Assembly (NCBI RefSeq): GCF_025961225.1
Contig: NZ_JAOQNG010000005.1
Coordinates: 186,001 to 250,000 of the forward strand
Length of the DNA: 64,000 bases
Source: Azospirillum canadense
GTDB lineage: Bacteria > Pseudomonadota > Alphaproteobacteria > Azospirillales > Azospirillaceae
Direction of reading: 5' to 3'
Shown: piece by piece, positions 9,123 through 17,954 of the stretch
Layout of the letters: every line of letters begins with the position of its first letter
How positions within the stretch are numbered: the stretch's first letter is position 1
Program-made: the position numbers and the translations under genes
Notes under the pieces: model-generated
Seen by the model: the letters and a program-made list of their open reading frames with translations, nothing else
What the model was told of the DNA's origin: nothing
Databases searched by the model: none

Positions 9123-9345
9123 ATGCCCGACAAGGCCAACGAGAGCCGCCGCCATAAGATCCCGCGCGCCCGCGACCGGGTCGAGAACTGGTCGGCCTAT
9201 GATGCGGCGCTGCGTCGGCGTGGCGATCTGACCGTCTGGGTGACGCCGGAAGCGATCGCCGCCTGGACGCCGCCCGCCACGGGACGGCGTGGCCGGCCAG
9301 CGCGCTACGCCGACATCGCGATCGAAGCCGGGTTAGCGCTGTGGA
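9123..9345 (+). pseudogene. IS5-family (IS903-like) transposase, N-terminal fragment
   Basis: The plus strand reads the standard N-terminus of an IS903-type transposase: MPDKANESRRHKIPRARD, WSAYDAALRRRGDLTVWVTP and ARYADIAIEAGLALW. Similarity stops near 9345 and the frame ends at 9380. The catalytic domain is missing. The breakpoint joins the region leading to a serine recombinase fragment. Confidence 0.85.
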
Positions 9346-9676
9346 CAATCTGGCAAAATCCCTTTTTGAGCTATCGGTGAAATTCCAGCGTCACGCGTCG
9401 AAACGGATGCGTGATGGATACCGGGGAGCGCCGTTGATGGCGCAGCAGCCAAGCTGCGACGGTGCAAGGGCCGGAGGAGGCGCCAATGGAACGGCGCAAC
9501 TCGGGTCGTCCGGACAGGGAGGTTCGCGTGAGCTTTGAAACCTCCCGGGTCGGCGAACAATGTTTGAGCGATCGCTACGAGCACCTGCTTCCCTGGCGGT
9601 GTCCCTATCCCGAGCGGGCCCAACAGCCGCCAGCCATGCCGGTTGGTCCCGCCTCTGCTCTGCCGGAGAGAGAGCC

Positions 9677-10093
9677 ATGCAGCCTCTTCGTGTTGCCCTC
9701 GACGCCCGTGTCTCGTCCGGCCAGCAAGTGACGGATGCCACGATCGCCAGCCAGATCGCGGCCCTTGACGCGCGTCTCGCACAGGATGGTGTTCGCGTCC
9801 TATCGGAGCATCGGTTCATTGATGACCGCGACAGTGGCAACACCGTGCTGCGCCCCGCGCTGGAGCGCCTCCGCGATGCGGTGGCCACCGGCTTGGTGGA
9901 CCGTCTTTATGTTCATTCGCCCGATCGCCTGGCCCGGCGCTATGCCTACCAGGTTGTTCTGATGGATGAAGTTCGGCGGGCTGGAACGGAGGTGGTCTTT
10001 CTCAATCGCGCGATCGGCGTGTCGGCGGACGACGATCTGCTGCGGCAGGGTCCGGGCATCGTGGCCGAGTATGAGCGGGCCAAGATCCTGGAG
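9677..10093 (+). pseudogene. Serine recombinase (resolvase), N-terminal fragment
   Basis: From an ATG at 9677 the frame encodes a resolvase catalytic domain: RVALDARVSSGQQVTDATIA with the nucleophile Ser at SS, FIDDRDSGNTVLRPALERL, DRLYVHSPDRLARRYAYQ and the dimer helix VAEYERAKILE. It is cut at residue 139 by a 151-bp element with IS6-type ends, and no recombinase sequence is recognisable beyond it. The DNA-binding and zinc-ribbon parts are therefore absent. A frame of 39 codons precedes the ATG without recognisable similarity. Confidence 0.85.
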
Positions 10094-10244
10094 GGCACTG
10101 TCAACTTGGCTTCCGTAGCGAGTCATTCGCACAATGCTCATGCGCGAACACGTCCTGTGGGCGCATCAATCACGGCCGTAAGAGACACCACTTCGTCTCA
10201 TTATTGCGTTGGCAAGCCATAACCGAGACCAAGTTGACAGTGCC
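10094..10244. mobile_element. 151-bp MITE-like element with perfect 16-bp IS6-type terminal repeats
   Basis: GGCACTGTCAACTTGG at 10094-10109 is the exact inverse of CCAAGTTGACAGTGCC at 10229-10244. These ends match those of the IS6 element at 54641-60026 (GGCACCGTCAA and TTGACGGTGCC). The 119-bp interior has no gene. It interrupts the resolvase fragment. I see no clear 8-bp target duplication, so it may be an internal-deletion derivative of an IS6 element with an altered flank. Confidence 0.75.
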
Positions 10245-10338
10245 TCCGCGGCCGCACCCTGTTCCACTGGTGGCCGGCGTTCGCCTGAAAACTTCGGCAA
10301 ATCCCATCAGCAGAAGCATTCTCATGCCGTCGGTATGA

Positions 10339-11326
10339 GAGCCTGTTGAGAAGAAGGCCGAGAAGATTCAGTGCAAATGCGATGGCGACCGCGCGAGTCG
10401 CTTCACGAGAATGTGGCTCATCGCCATGTAAATGAATGTTTCTTCCGACTCTGGAAGGCGTTCGTAATCTTTTGACAAGCGGCGATGTCGGCCAAGCCAT
10501 GCGAATGTCCTTTCCGCGACCCAGCGGCGCGGTAGAACATGAAACCCCTTGGGAATTTCTGGAGGTTCCTGGCCAGGGGCGAGCCAAAAGCCCTGAACAC
10601 CGGTCCACCAGTGCTTGACGACTTCGATGGTCCAGCCGAGCCGATCTTTGGCCCAGGTCTTCAGCCCTTGATAATGCGTGTCCGCCCAGACGAGCTGGAT
10701 CGCGGGAAACCACAGGTGCAAGCCTGCCAGCAGGAGCATGCCCCCGGCCTTGTCATGAAGATCGGCCGGATGCACCCGCACCTTCAGGAGATCGCCTTCC
10801 GTATCGACTAAGGTCTGCCGCTTTCGCCCGCTCACCTTCTTGCCGCCATCATAGCCGCGCGGCCCACCGGATTCGGTTGTTTTCACCGATTGACTGTCGA
10901 TCGCCGCGGCGGTTGGTTGAGCTTTGCGGCCACGCCGGGTTCGATACGGCTCGCGCAGCGCCGCATTGACCTGTTCCCACTTCCCGCTTTTGCGCCAACG
11001 GCGGAAGTGATCGTACACGTCGGTCCAGGGTGGCAGATCGTGGGGCATCATGCGCCAAGCGATGCCGCCACGCAGGACATACAAGCATCCGTCAAGGATG
11101 CGCCTCAGGTCGTGTTTGCGTTGTGCTCCGCGATGCTCACTCTTCGTGAAAAGTTTCGAAATGACCGCCCACTCGTCATCGGTCAAATCGGACGGATACC
11201 GGTTCGGGGACATGCGATCACCTCTCAAGGCGACGACATTGCATGCTGAATCAATGGCTCCATTGGGGCGTGCGTTGCAAATCAGCATTGATGCCGTATT
11301 TCATCGGTCTTCATCTCAACAGCCTC
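10339..11326 (-). mobile_element. IS5-family insertion sequence (IS427-like), apparently intact
   Basis: A 988-bp element has imperfect terminal repeats GAGCCTGTTGAGAAGAAGG (10339) and, read on the minus strand from 11326, GAGGCTGTTGAGATGAAG. It is flanked by direct TGA triplets (10336-10338 and 11327-11329), as expected for the TNA target of the IS427 group. It contains one transposase gene on the minus strand. Confidence 0.88.
10368..11213 (-). CDS. IS5-family transposase
   Basis: This 281-residue DDE transposase begins MSPNRYPSDLTDDEWAVI, the usual IS5 start, with GAGGTGA as ribosome site. An upstream in-frame ATG at 11288 lacks one and is rejected. Domains: DUF4096-type N-terminal (LTDDEWAVISKLF, WRMMPHDLPPW) and catalytic DDE with AAIDSQSVKT, LVWADTHYQG and WVAERTFAWLGRHRRLSKDYE. 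All three acidic residues are present and the gene is intact, so the element could still be mobile. Confidence 0.92.
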   Translation of the reverse strand: MSPNRYPSDLTDDEWAVISKLFTKSEHRGAQRKHDLRRILDGCLYVLRGGIAWRMMPHDLPPWTDVYDHFRRWRKSGKWEQVNAALREPYRTRRGRKAQPTAAAIDSQSVKTTESGGPRGYDGGKKVSGRKRQTLVDTEGDLLKVRVHPADLHDKAGGMLLLAGLHLWFPAIQLVWADTHYQGLKTWAKDRLGWTIEVVKHWWTGVQGFWLAPGQEPPEIPKGFHVLPRRWVAERTFAWLGRHRRLSKDYERLPESEETFIYMAMSHILVKRLARSPSHLH

Positions 11327-11335
11327 TGAGAAGGC

Positions 11336-11656
11336 TCACGACGCATGCCCCAACAGTTTGCGCGCCAGAAGTTTTGTTTCGCTCCGTGCTATTTGTAACA
11401 GCGAAGACACAGTTGTCAGAACCACCTCGCAATCCGGGCGCATGGGGTCGAGCGATTGCATGATCCGCCCCATCGATTGCCAAAAACTGATCAGCCTCGG
11501 GATGTCCGGATGCGCATGCCTGGCGCCGAGACACTGCAGGTCGGCTATCGCATTGGCGACCACTCTCTGAAACTCCGTCTGGGCTGCGGCATACTCGGCG
11601 CGGTGAGCGGCCTCGACCGCCATGCGACGCCCCTTGATGCGTGGGTGCATGTCCAT
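11336..11656 (-). CDS. Hypothetical protein
   Basis: A 106-residue, probably helical cytosolic protein starting MDMHPRIKGRRMAVEAAH and ending ARKLLGHAS. The ATG at 11656 is preceded by CAGGGAC. It has no signal peptide or membrane helix and I do not recognise the family. It is convergent to nothing obvious and lies 3' of the chemoreceptor gene on the same strand, 150 bp away, so it may be cotranscribed with it. The neighbouring IS5 inserted just past its stop codon and left it intact. Confidence 0.5.
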   Translation of the reverse strand: MDMHPRIKGRRMAVEAAHRAEYAAAQTEFQRVVANAIADLQCLGARHAHPDIPRLISFWQSMGRIMQSLDPMRPDCEVVLTTVSSLLQIARSETKLLARKLLGHAS

Positions 11657-11808
11657 CACTGTCCCTGACCAAACACAAGCAACGCAACCCGCACAGTCGC
11701 TGACGCTTGCGCGTCCCACGTTGTGCCCTTGGCAGGCGGCGCGCGAAAACGCCTCCCTGGCCGGTTGGGCGGAACGCCGCCTTGGCCGGGCACGAAGGGA
11801 GGCGCCTC

Positions 11809-13494
11809 TCAGGCGCGTTTGACATCCTCAAGGAAGGTCTCGACGTCCACGCGCAGGCGCGCCGACTGGTCGGCCAGGTGAGCCGCGACGTCGTGCACCG
11901 CGCCCGCCGCCTGACCGGTCTGCCCGGCGGCGCGGGTCACGCCGGCGATGGTGCTGCTCACCGCCAGAGTGCCGTGGGCGGCCTCCTGCACGCTGCGGCT
12001 GATCTCCTGCGTCGCCGCGAACTGCTCCTCCACCGCCGTGGCGATGGCCGCGGAGATCTGGCTGATCTCGCCGATCACCCGGCTGATCTCCGCGATCGCC
12101 CCCACCGCCTCGCGCGTGGCGCCCTGGATCGCGCCGATCTGCTCGGTGATGTCCTCCGTCGCCTTGGCCGTCTGGGTGGCCAGGTGCTTGACCTCGCTCG
12201 CCACCACCGCGAAGCCCTTGCCGGCTGCACCGGCGCGCGCCGCCTCGATCGTGGCGTTCAGCGCCAGCAGGTTGGTCTGGCCGGCGATGGTGGTGATCAG
12301 GTCGACCACCCGACCGATGCGCTGCGCGCCCTCGGCCAGGCCGGACACCACGGTGCTCGCCCGGCCGGCGCCGGCCACCGCGCGCTCGGCCACCTGGGAG
12401 GACTGGGTCACCTGGCGGCCGATCTCGCCGATCGAGGCGGCGAGCTCGTCGGCCGCCGCCGCGACGGTCTGCACGTTGGCGCTCGCCTGCTCGGAGGCAT
12501 ACGCGACGGTGCCGCTCAGCTGGGTGCCGGTGTCCGCCGTCCGGGTCAGCGTGCCGGCGGCCTGCTGCATCTGGGTGGCCGAGCCGGCCAGGCTCTGCAC
12601 CACGCCGGTGATCGCGCCCTCGAAGCCGCGCATGAGCTCGTCCAGGCGCTCGACACGGCGGGCCTTGGCCGCCTCCTCCGCGCGCCGGGCGGCGGCGAGG
12701 CGCTCGGCCTCAAGGGCGTTGCGCTGGAAGACCGCGACCGCCTCGGCCATGGCGCCGATCTCGTCGCCGCGGCCGACGCCGGGGATCGCCCCCGTCCTGT
12801 CGCCGCTGGCCAGCCGGGTCATGCAGCCGGTCAGCGCGATGATGCCGCCGCTGATCGTGCGGCGGAGCAGCAGCCCCATCAGACCGGCCACCGCGAGGGT
12901 CAGCAGGCCGCCGACGAGGATCGTGGAGTAGGCGGTGTTGAAGGCCGCCTCCTCGTCGGCGCGGCGCGCGCCGAGCAGCCCGCGCTCCACGGCGTCGATC
13001 TCAGCGACCAGCTTGCGGATGGCGTCCATGTGCGTCTTGCTGACGCCGGAGGCGACCAGGCGGGCGGCCGCCTCGCGGCCGCCCGGTTGCCGCATCAGGG
13101 CGATCTCCGCCTCGGCGATTTCGGTGCGCCAGCGCTCGGCGGCGGCCTTGAGCCGGTCGAGGCGGGCCTGCTGCCCGGGGTTGTCGCCGGTCAGCCGCTT
13201 GAGGGTGGCGAAGGCGGTCTCGAACGCGGCGAGACCGCCCGTGTAGGGCTCGAGAAAGGCGGCGTCGGCGGTGAGCAGGAAGCCGCGCAGGCCGGTCTCC
13301 TGATCGACCATGGCGGCCATCAGGCGGCTGGCGTCCTCCAGCACCTCATAGCTGTGCGTGGTCCAGCCGTTGCTGGTCTGGAGGAAGCTCAGGGTGCGGA
13401 AACTGATAACGCTGACGCCCGCCGCGACCAGGATGATGGCGGCAAACGCGATCGTCGACTTCTGCGCAATGCGCAGCCTCATGAACCAAGTCAT
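11809..13494 (-). CDS. Methyl-accepting chemotaxis protein with CHASE3 sensor
   Basis: This inner-membrane chemoreceptor of about 561 residues has a first membrane helix (about 13-33), a periplasmic CHASE3 domain (about 35-185, with [11 protein letters not shown]), a second helix (about 187-210), a HAMP linker and a long cytoplasmic signalling coiled coil. The coil contains the kinase-control tip [17 protein letters not shown] and [15 protein letters not shown]. It would modulate CheA and flagellar behaviour; the ligand is unknown. The start is uncertain: a GTG at 13506 adds four residues, and the ATG at 13494 has AGGGAC very close to it. No C-terminal pentapeptide for CheR/CheB docking is visible, and no che genes are nearby, as for many orphan receptors. 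Confidence 0.93.
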   Translation of the reverse strand: MTWFMRLRIAQKSTIAFAAIILVAAGVSVISFRTLSFLQTSNGWTTHSYEVLEDASRLMAAMVDQETGLRGFLLTADAAFLEPYTGGLAAFETAFATLKRLTGDNPGQQARLDRLKAAAERWRTEIAEAEIALMRQPGGREAAARLVASGVSKTHMDAIRKLVAEIDAVERGLLGARRADEEAAFNTAYSTILVGGLLTLAVAGLMGLLLRRTISGGIIALTGCMTRLASGDRTGAIPGVGRGDEIGAMAEAVAVFQRNALEAERLAAARRAEEAAKARRVERLDELMRGFEGAITGVVQSLAGSATQMQQAAGTLTRTADTGTQLSGTVAYASEQASANVQTVAAAADELAASIGEIGRQVTQSSQVAERAVAGAGRASTVVSGLAEGAQRIGRVVDLITTIAGQTNLLALNATIEAARAGAAGKGFAVVASEVKHLATQTAKATEDITEQIGAIQGATREAVGAIAEISRVIGEISQISAAIATAVEEQFAATQEISRSVQEAAHGTLAVSSTIAGVTRAAGQTGQAAGAVHDVAAHLADQSARLRVDVETFLEDVKRA

Positions 13495-13714
13495 GTCCCT
13501 GGACACCTAAAATCTGTCGCGTGAGCTGGGCCAGCATGGACCCAACACTTCCGCCGGGTATGCGCGGCCGGTGTGCTGCGTGAAGGCCCGCTGTCGGTTG
13601 TAAGGGCCGGTTGGGTCGCGGCGGCACCCGCCCCCGCTTGCGATGCGATTGCGGCGATCCCGGTGTTCCGTCTGGAACGCGGTCAAGCATTGGACCGATC
13701 AGGACGGCCAGTCC

Positions 13715-14128
13715 TCATAACGCCCAAGCCGCCTCGCGGTCCGGCACACCGCGCAGCGATCTTGCCGTCCTTCCCCATAACCGGGCCGACATCGACGCGA
13801 TCGCGAGCTGCAGGTCCGCTATGGTGAACGGCATTTCCAAGCAGGTTACCGTGTCACATTCGTTCGAGTGCAGAAAACGCGCCGCCATAGCAACGACCAC
13901 AGCGGAACAGGCCCGCGACAGCGCTTCGATGCCCTCGCGTCCCCCGGCCAGGTCGATGTTGACCAGCAGCACGTCGGGCAACGTGCTCTGCAGAGCCGCG
14001 TGCAGCTCGTCGGACGACAGCACTGTCCGGCAGGATCCGCCCCATTGCTCGATGATCATGCGAAGGCCAGAAGCGACTGACGCGTAAGGTTCCGCAATCA
14101 GCACGGTCGTCCCAGCAAGATTGGTCAT
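13715..14128 (-). CDS. Stand-alone pseudo-receiver protein, copy B
   Basis: This 137-residue paralogue of the protein at 5100-5513 has the same length, the same start context (GGAGGCAGCAATG) and the same C-terminal AAWAL. It conserves the unusual replacements: Glu13-Pro14 for the acidic pair, Asn57 for the phosphate-accepting Asp, Ala82 for the switch Thr and Met99 for the Lys. The retained fold with identical missing residues argues that the phosphorylation-independent form is selected rather than decayed. It is in inverted orientation to copy A, about 8.2 kb away. There is no output domain, so it may act as a single-domain adaptor. Longer upstream reading is open but lacks conserved protein similarity. 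Confidence 0.75.
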   Translation of the reverse strand: MTNLAGTTVLIAEPYASVASGLRMIIEQWGGSCRTVLSSDELHAALQSTLPDVLLVNIDLAGGREGIEALSRACSAVVVAMAARFLHSNECDTVTCLEMPFTIADLQLAIASMSARLWGRTARSLRGVPDREAAWAL

Positions 14129-14510
14129 TGCTGCCTCCTGGATGATCGGTGACCACCCGCGCTCAGGATGTTGATGACATACGCACGCACGCCACAAGCT
14201 CCTCCAAGTTAGATCGGCACCGATCCAGCTCTGCTGGCGCCAATCGATTGGAGAATGATGTGTGAGCATTGCCGCTGTTTCGACAAGCATCGTATTTGCG
14301 CTGGATTTCCGCTTTGAATACAGGTGATCCCAGATGCAATTAACGTCAATTCGGCTTCCGCCTTCCCTTTGATGCTTAGCTCCGTTAATCCCTTTCCGGT
14401 CCCGGACGGTCAATGCGCCCGTTGCACCCGCACGCGGAATCAGTCCATTTTCAGGCTCCTGATCTGAGCCCCGCGTGCTGTGGCATAAGCCTCGCCATCG
14501 ATCAGCGCCG
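14129..14510 (-). repeat. Conserved leader of pseudo-receiver module, copy B
   Basis: Reverse-complement homologue of 4720-5099, by eye about three quarters identical, with blocks of near identity at the GATCAGGAGCCTGAAAATGG and GGCGGAAGCCGAATTGACG positions and around the start codon. An open frame runs through this copy into the gene but not through copy A, so it is treated as a long leader. 13510-13714, downstream of the gene, shows no coding sequence. Confidence 0.7.
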
Positions 14511-14614
14511 CTTTCCGGCGCCGAATGGACTGTTACCCCGGATTGCGCGTGTCCTGGCCACCACCATTGGCGCTGAACCGACATCGAATCGTCATAGCCC
14601 TCGCTTCGCGCACA

Positions 14615-15445
14615 TTACGAATCCGCGGCGTCCCAATCCGGTGCGAATGGCGGTCGAACGAAACGCTGGTTCTTTGGCAAGGCGGCAATCGCGGCGCGAT
14701 CGTCGTCGCCGAGCCGGACTCCGAGCGCCTCGAGATTAGCCCTCTGGCTTTCACGACGGGCGGCCTTCGGGATCACGATCACATCCGGCTGATTGAGCAG
14801 CCAAGCGACAGCTATCTGGGCGGCACTGCAGCCATGCGCACGGCCAAGGGCGGCAAGCGTCGGATCGCTCGCCGCCCGGCCCTGGGCGAGCGGCGCGTAG
14901 GCGGTCAGCGGTATCCCCTTGCTACGAAGATAGGCCAGCATCGGCCCCTGCGACAGGAACGGGTGGTATTCGAGCTGGACATTGGCGATCGGCGCGCCGA
15001 TCGCCTCCACCGCATGGCGGATCATCGGAAGGTTGAAGTTGCAAACCCCAATGGCGCGTGTCAAACCGCAGTCCCGCAACGCCGTCAACGCGTCCAGCGT
15101 CGCCCCCATGTCCATTTCCTTCGATGGCCAGTGGATCATGTAGAGATCGACATGGTCGAGCCCCAGCTTGCGCAGGCTGCTGTCGAAGGCACGGCGGAGC
15201 GTATCCGGCGCGAGTTGGTCGTGCCAGACCTTGGTGGTGACGAACAGCTCGCTCCGGTCCACCCCGGATGCCGCGATGGCGGCGCCGACTGCGGCTTCGT
15301 TCTCATACATCGCCGCGGTGTCGATGTGGCGGTAGCCGAGCGCGAGCGCGCTCTCGACAACCGGCTGGGCGTCGGCGCCCGGCATGCGGAACGTGCCGAA
15401 GCCGAGGCGAGGTATTGCGACTCCCTGCGTGGTGATGGTTTCCAT
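14615..15445 (-). CDS. Aldo/keto reductase
   Basis: This 276-residue NADPH-dependent oxidoreductase of the aldo/keto reductase family resembles 2,5-diketo-D-gluconate reductases. The catalytic tetrad is visible: Asp42 and Tyr47 (HIDTAAMYENE), Lys72 (VTTKVWH) and His105 (MIHWPSKE). The cofactor loop IPKAARRESQRANLEAL is present near the C-terminus. It reduces aldehydes or ketones in the cytosol; the substrate cannot be stated. It is the last gene of a minus-strand cluster with an NmrA-like protein and an exported serine hydrolase, divergent from a LysR regulator. The dkgB name would be possible but is not proven. Confidence 0.93.
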   Translation of the reverse strand: METITTQGVAIPRLGFGTFRMPGADAQPVVESALALGYRHIDTAAMYENEAAVGAAIAASGVDRSELFVTTKVWHDQLAPDTLRRAFDSSLRKLGLDHVDLYMIHWPSKEMDMGATLDALTALRDCGLTRAIGVCNFNLPMIRHAVEAIGAPIANVQLEYHPFLSQGPMLAYLRSKGIPLTAYAPLAQGRAASDPTLAALGRAHGCSAAQIAVAWLLNQPDVIVIPKAARRESQRANLEALGVRLGDDDRAAIAALPKNQRFVRPPFAPDWDAADS

Positions 15446-15539
15446 GTCGGGTCCTTTCCTTGGTAGGGGTGCCGGCGGGATGCGCGGGAACGCCGTGCCC
15501 CCTCCGTCACCGTGACGCCTGCGGCAAGGTTCGATTCCG

Positions 15540-16418
15540 TCAGGCGGTCTTAGGGGCTCCCGCCCCGACGAGATCGGCGATGACGCTATCGAGCGTAGTC
15601 GCGCCTTTCACGACTGACCGGCCCCGGTCGTGGAACTCGATCCAGCCCTCATTGAAGCCGTCGAGCATCCGCATCCGCGGCAAGGGGTTCCGCGAGCCTT
15701 GGGCGTGGAAGATCCCTTCCCAACGCTCCCGTGGCACGGTTTCGACACGAACCGTGTGACCAAGCGCCTTGGCGAAGGACCGGGCGAGATCGTTCGGCGA
15801 GACGCGCGCCGGGCCTTCCAGCTCGACCACCCGCGTCCCGCTCCAGATCTCGCGCAGGAGCTTGGCGGCGAGGTGTCCGACATCCTTTGTGGCGATCATC
15901 GGGAACGGTTTGTCCGCCGGCTGCAGGAAGCTGCGCAGCACGCCCACGTCCCGCGCCGCCGGAACGTCCCAAAGCGCGTTCTCCATGAACCAGCCGGGCC
16001 TCAAGAAGGTGACCGGCAAGTCAAGGGTACCGAGCGCCTGCTCCAGCAGCGAGCGCTGGGTCAGCAGGTTCTCGTGCGGCGCATCGGCGCCGATGGTCGA
16101 CAGGCAGACCACCTTGCCGGGGCGGGCCTCCGCCAAGGCCGATGTGAGGGCCTCGATAACTCGCCGCGCTTCGGGGAAGCCGGGCTCTGGATCGAACTCG
16201 GAGGGTGGCAGGATGAAGACGCCCGCCGCACCGCGAAAAGCCGCGGCAAGGGCAGCGGCGTTGTCCATGGTGGCGAAGGCCACATCGCAGCCCTGAACGG
16301 TCCACTCCGCCGCCTTGCCCGGATCGCGTAGAACGGCGCGGACGGGCTGCTGGTCGTCGAGCAGGCGGCGGGCGAGCGCACCGCCGACCTTGCCGGTGAT
16401 TCCAGTGATTGCGTACAT
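15540..16418 (-). CDS. NmrA-like NAD(P)-binding protein (atypical SDR)
   Basis: This 292-residue Rossmann protein begins MYAITGITGKVGGALARRLL, where GITGKVG is the glycine-rich dinucleotide motif. It also has VVCLSTIGADAPHENLLTQ and the LRPGWFMEN segment typical of the NmrA/QOR2 group of atypical short-chain dehydrogenases. Members are quinone reductases or redox sensors. The ATG at 16418 has GGAGA upstream; a longer reading to 16673 lacks similarity and is rejected. It sits 94 bp upstream of the aldo/keto reductase and 38 bp downstream of the serine hydrolase gene, consistent with one operon. Confidence 0.9.
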   Translation of the reverse strand: MYAITGITGKVGGALARRLLDDQQPVRAVLRDPGKAAEWTVQGCDVAFATMDNAAALAAAFRGAAGVFILPPSEFDPEPGFPEARRVIEALTSALAEARPGKVVCLSTIGADAPHENLLTQRSLLEQALGTLDLPVTFLRPGWFMENALWDVPAARDVGVLRSFLQPADKPFPMIATKDVGHLAAKLLREIWSGTRVVELEGPARVSPNDLARSFAKALGHTVRVETVPRERWEGIFHAQGSRNPLPRMRMLDGFNEGWIEFHDRGRSVVKGATTLDSVIADLVGAGAPKTA

Positions 16419-16456
16419 GATCGGTCTCCAGAATGTGAAAGGGGCGTGGCGTGGGC

Positions 16457-17737
16457 TCAGGCGAGGCCGGCGTAGACGCCGCGCTCGAAGTCGCCGTAAA
16501 GGCCGACGACCCGGTCGTCGTAAAAGGGCAGGATCTGCGTGAAGAACGCGCCGGTGACCGCCTTCACCGGGTCGAGCCAGAAATAGCAGTTGAGCAGGCC
16601 GGCCCAGGAGATGCTGCCGGCGGAGCGCCCGTTCGGCCCCGGCTGCGTGTTGATGTCGAAAGACAGGCCCCACTTGTGCGGCTGGCCGGGGAACTGATCG
16701 AAGCTGTGGGAGTAGGGCGGCTGCGCCGACCGCATCTCGTGCACGTTCAACTCGCCGATCTGGTTCCGCATCATCATCGTGACCGTCTCCGGACGCAGGA
16801 TGCGAACGCCGTGTAGCGCGCCGCCGTTCAGCAGCGCCTGGAGAAACGTCATGTAGTCGCGCGGCGTGCTGAAGGTGCCACCGCCGCCCATGAAGAACTC
16901 TGGCCGCTGCGGCATCTCGAAGGGAGTGGGCTCCAGCTCGCCGTCGGCGCGGCGGTTGTGGAAGGTGGCGACCCGCCGCTTCTGCTCAGAGCCGATCAGG
17001 AAGCCTGAATCCGTCATGCCGAGCGGCGCGAAAATGTTCTCTCGGAAGTAGACTTCAAGCGACTGGTCGGTCACCGCTTCGATCAGCTTGCCGACCCAAT
17101 CCATGCTGATGCCGTATTCCCACCGCTCGCCCGGCTCGAATTCGAGCGGGGCCGTGAAGGCGGCGTTTTTGCAAGTTGCAACGTCGGGCATGCCCGTCAC
17201 CTGTTCGTAGCGGGTCAGCGCCTCGCTCCAGATCGAATAGGTGAAGCCGGAGGTGTGGGTCAGCAGGTGGTGCACCTTGATCGTGCGCTTGGCCGGGCGC
17301 AGCCGCGGCGTCCCGTCCGCGGCATAGCCCTCCAGGATCTTTGGTGCGGCGAGCTCCGGCAGGTATTTTGCCGCGTCGTCGTCCAGCCGCAGCCGGCCCT
17401 GTTCGACGAGTTGCATGCAGGCTGTCGCGGTGAAGGCCTTGGTCATCGACAGCAGCCAGAACACCGTGTCGGTCGTCATCGGGGTGCCGGTCGCGACGTT
17501 GGCCTTGCCGAACGCGCCCTCGTACACAATGCCCGTCGCCTGGGCGGCGAGAGCGACCACGCCGGCCACGTCGTTGTGTGCGACGCCGGCGCGCAGGGCG
17601 GAGTCGATTCGCTTGGCGCTGTGCAGCATGGGCGTGGGCGCCGTCCGCGCCAAAGCCGGGCTGACCGTGTCAAGGGCCAGGATGGCCCCCAGCATGCCGC
17701 CGCGCTGAAGCATCGTTCGACGGGAGATGTCGTTCAT
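16457..17737 (-). CDS. Exported serine hydrolase, class C beta-lactamase/esterase family
   Basis: This 426-residue protein of the beta-lactamase (PF00144) family has a twin-arginine signal (SRRTMLQRGGMLGAILALDT), so it is likely folded before export. The catalytic Ser97-x-x-Lys100 motif is SMTK and the Tyr motif is Tyr208 in WEYGISMDW. HHLLTHTSGFTYSIW is the conserved loop, and the C-terminal strand is AVTGAFFTQILPFYD. Such proteins (EstB-like) are usually esterases rather than beta-lactamases. It is the first gene of the minus-strand cluster facing the LysR gene, with a dyad operator candidate between them. Confidence 0.92.
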   Translation of the reverse strand: MNDISRRTMLQRGGMLGAILALDTVSPALARTAPTPMLHSAKRIDSALRAGVAHNDVAGVVALAAQATGIVYEGAFGKANVATGTPMTTDTVFWLLSMTKAFTATACMQLVEQGRLRLDDDAAKYLPELAAPKILEGYAADGTPRLRPAKRTIKVHHLLTHTSGFTYSIWSEALTRYEQVTGMPDVATCKNAAFTAPLEFEPGERWEYGISMDWVGKLIEAVTDQSLEVYFRENIFAPLGMTDSGFLIGSEQKRRVATFHNRRADGELEPTPFEMPQRPEFFMGGGGTFSTPRDYMTFLQALLNGGALHGVRILRPETVTMMMRNQIGELNVHEMRSAQPPYSHSFDQFPGQPHKWGLSFDINTQPGPNGRSAGSISWAGLLNCYFWLDPVKAVTGAFFTQILPFYDDRVVGLYGDFERGVYAGLA

Positions 17738-17877
17738 GGCTCGCTCCTTTTCGGATCACAGGACATGCGGGTGGCGGGAAAGCCGGCTCCCTCGGCCGGT
17801 CTGGACCGGCGCCGTTTGCGATGACGTCGTTTAAGCCGTATCCCGGCCTGATGGACGCGCAATAAGGTCAGCTTTAT

Positions 17878-17894
17878 AGTGATCAAAAATCACT
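17878..17894. promoter_or_regulatory. Candidate LysR-type operator
   Basis: The perfect dyad AGTGAT-CAAAA-ATCACT lies in the 217-bp divergent region between the serine hydrolase cluster and the lysR-type gene. It fits the interrupted dyad (T-N11-A style) bound by LysR regulators and lies about 60 bp before the regulator start. The function is inferred from position and symmetry only. Confidence 0.5.
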
Positions 17895-17954
17895 GTGATT
17901 GGCCTCCGGGCGGGTGCGTGGCGCCGTCAGCGTGGTACGAAAAAAGAGGGCGAC

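Noticed and set aside
11707-13524. 605-codon plus-strand frame opposite the chemoreceptor gene
   Set aside because: Gly/Ala/His-rich low-complexity translation, complementary to the MCP signalling domain, which has clear family motifs on the other strand.
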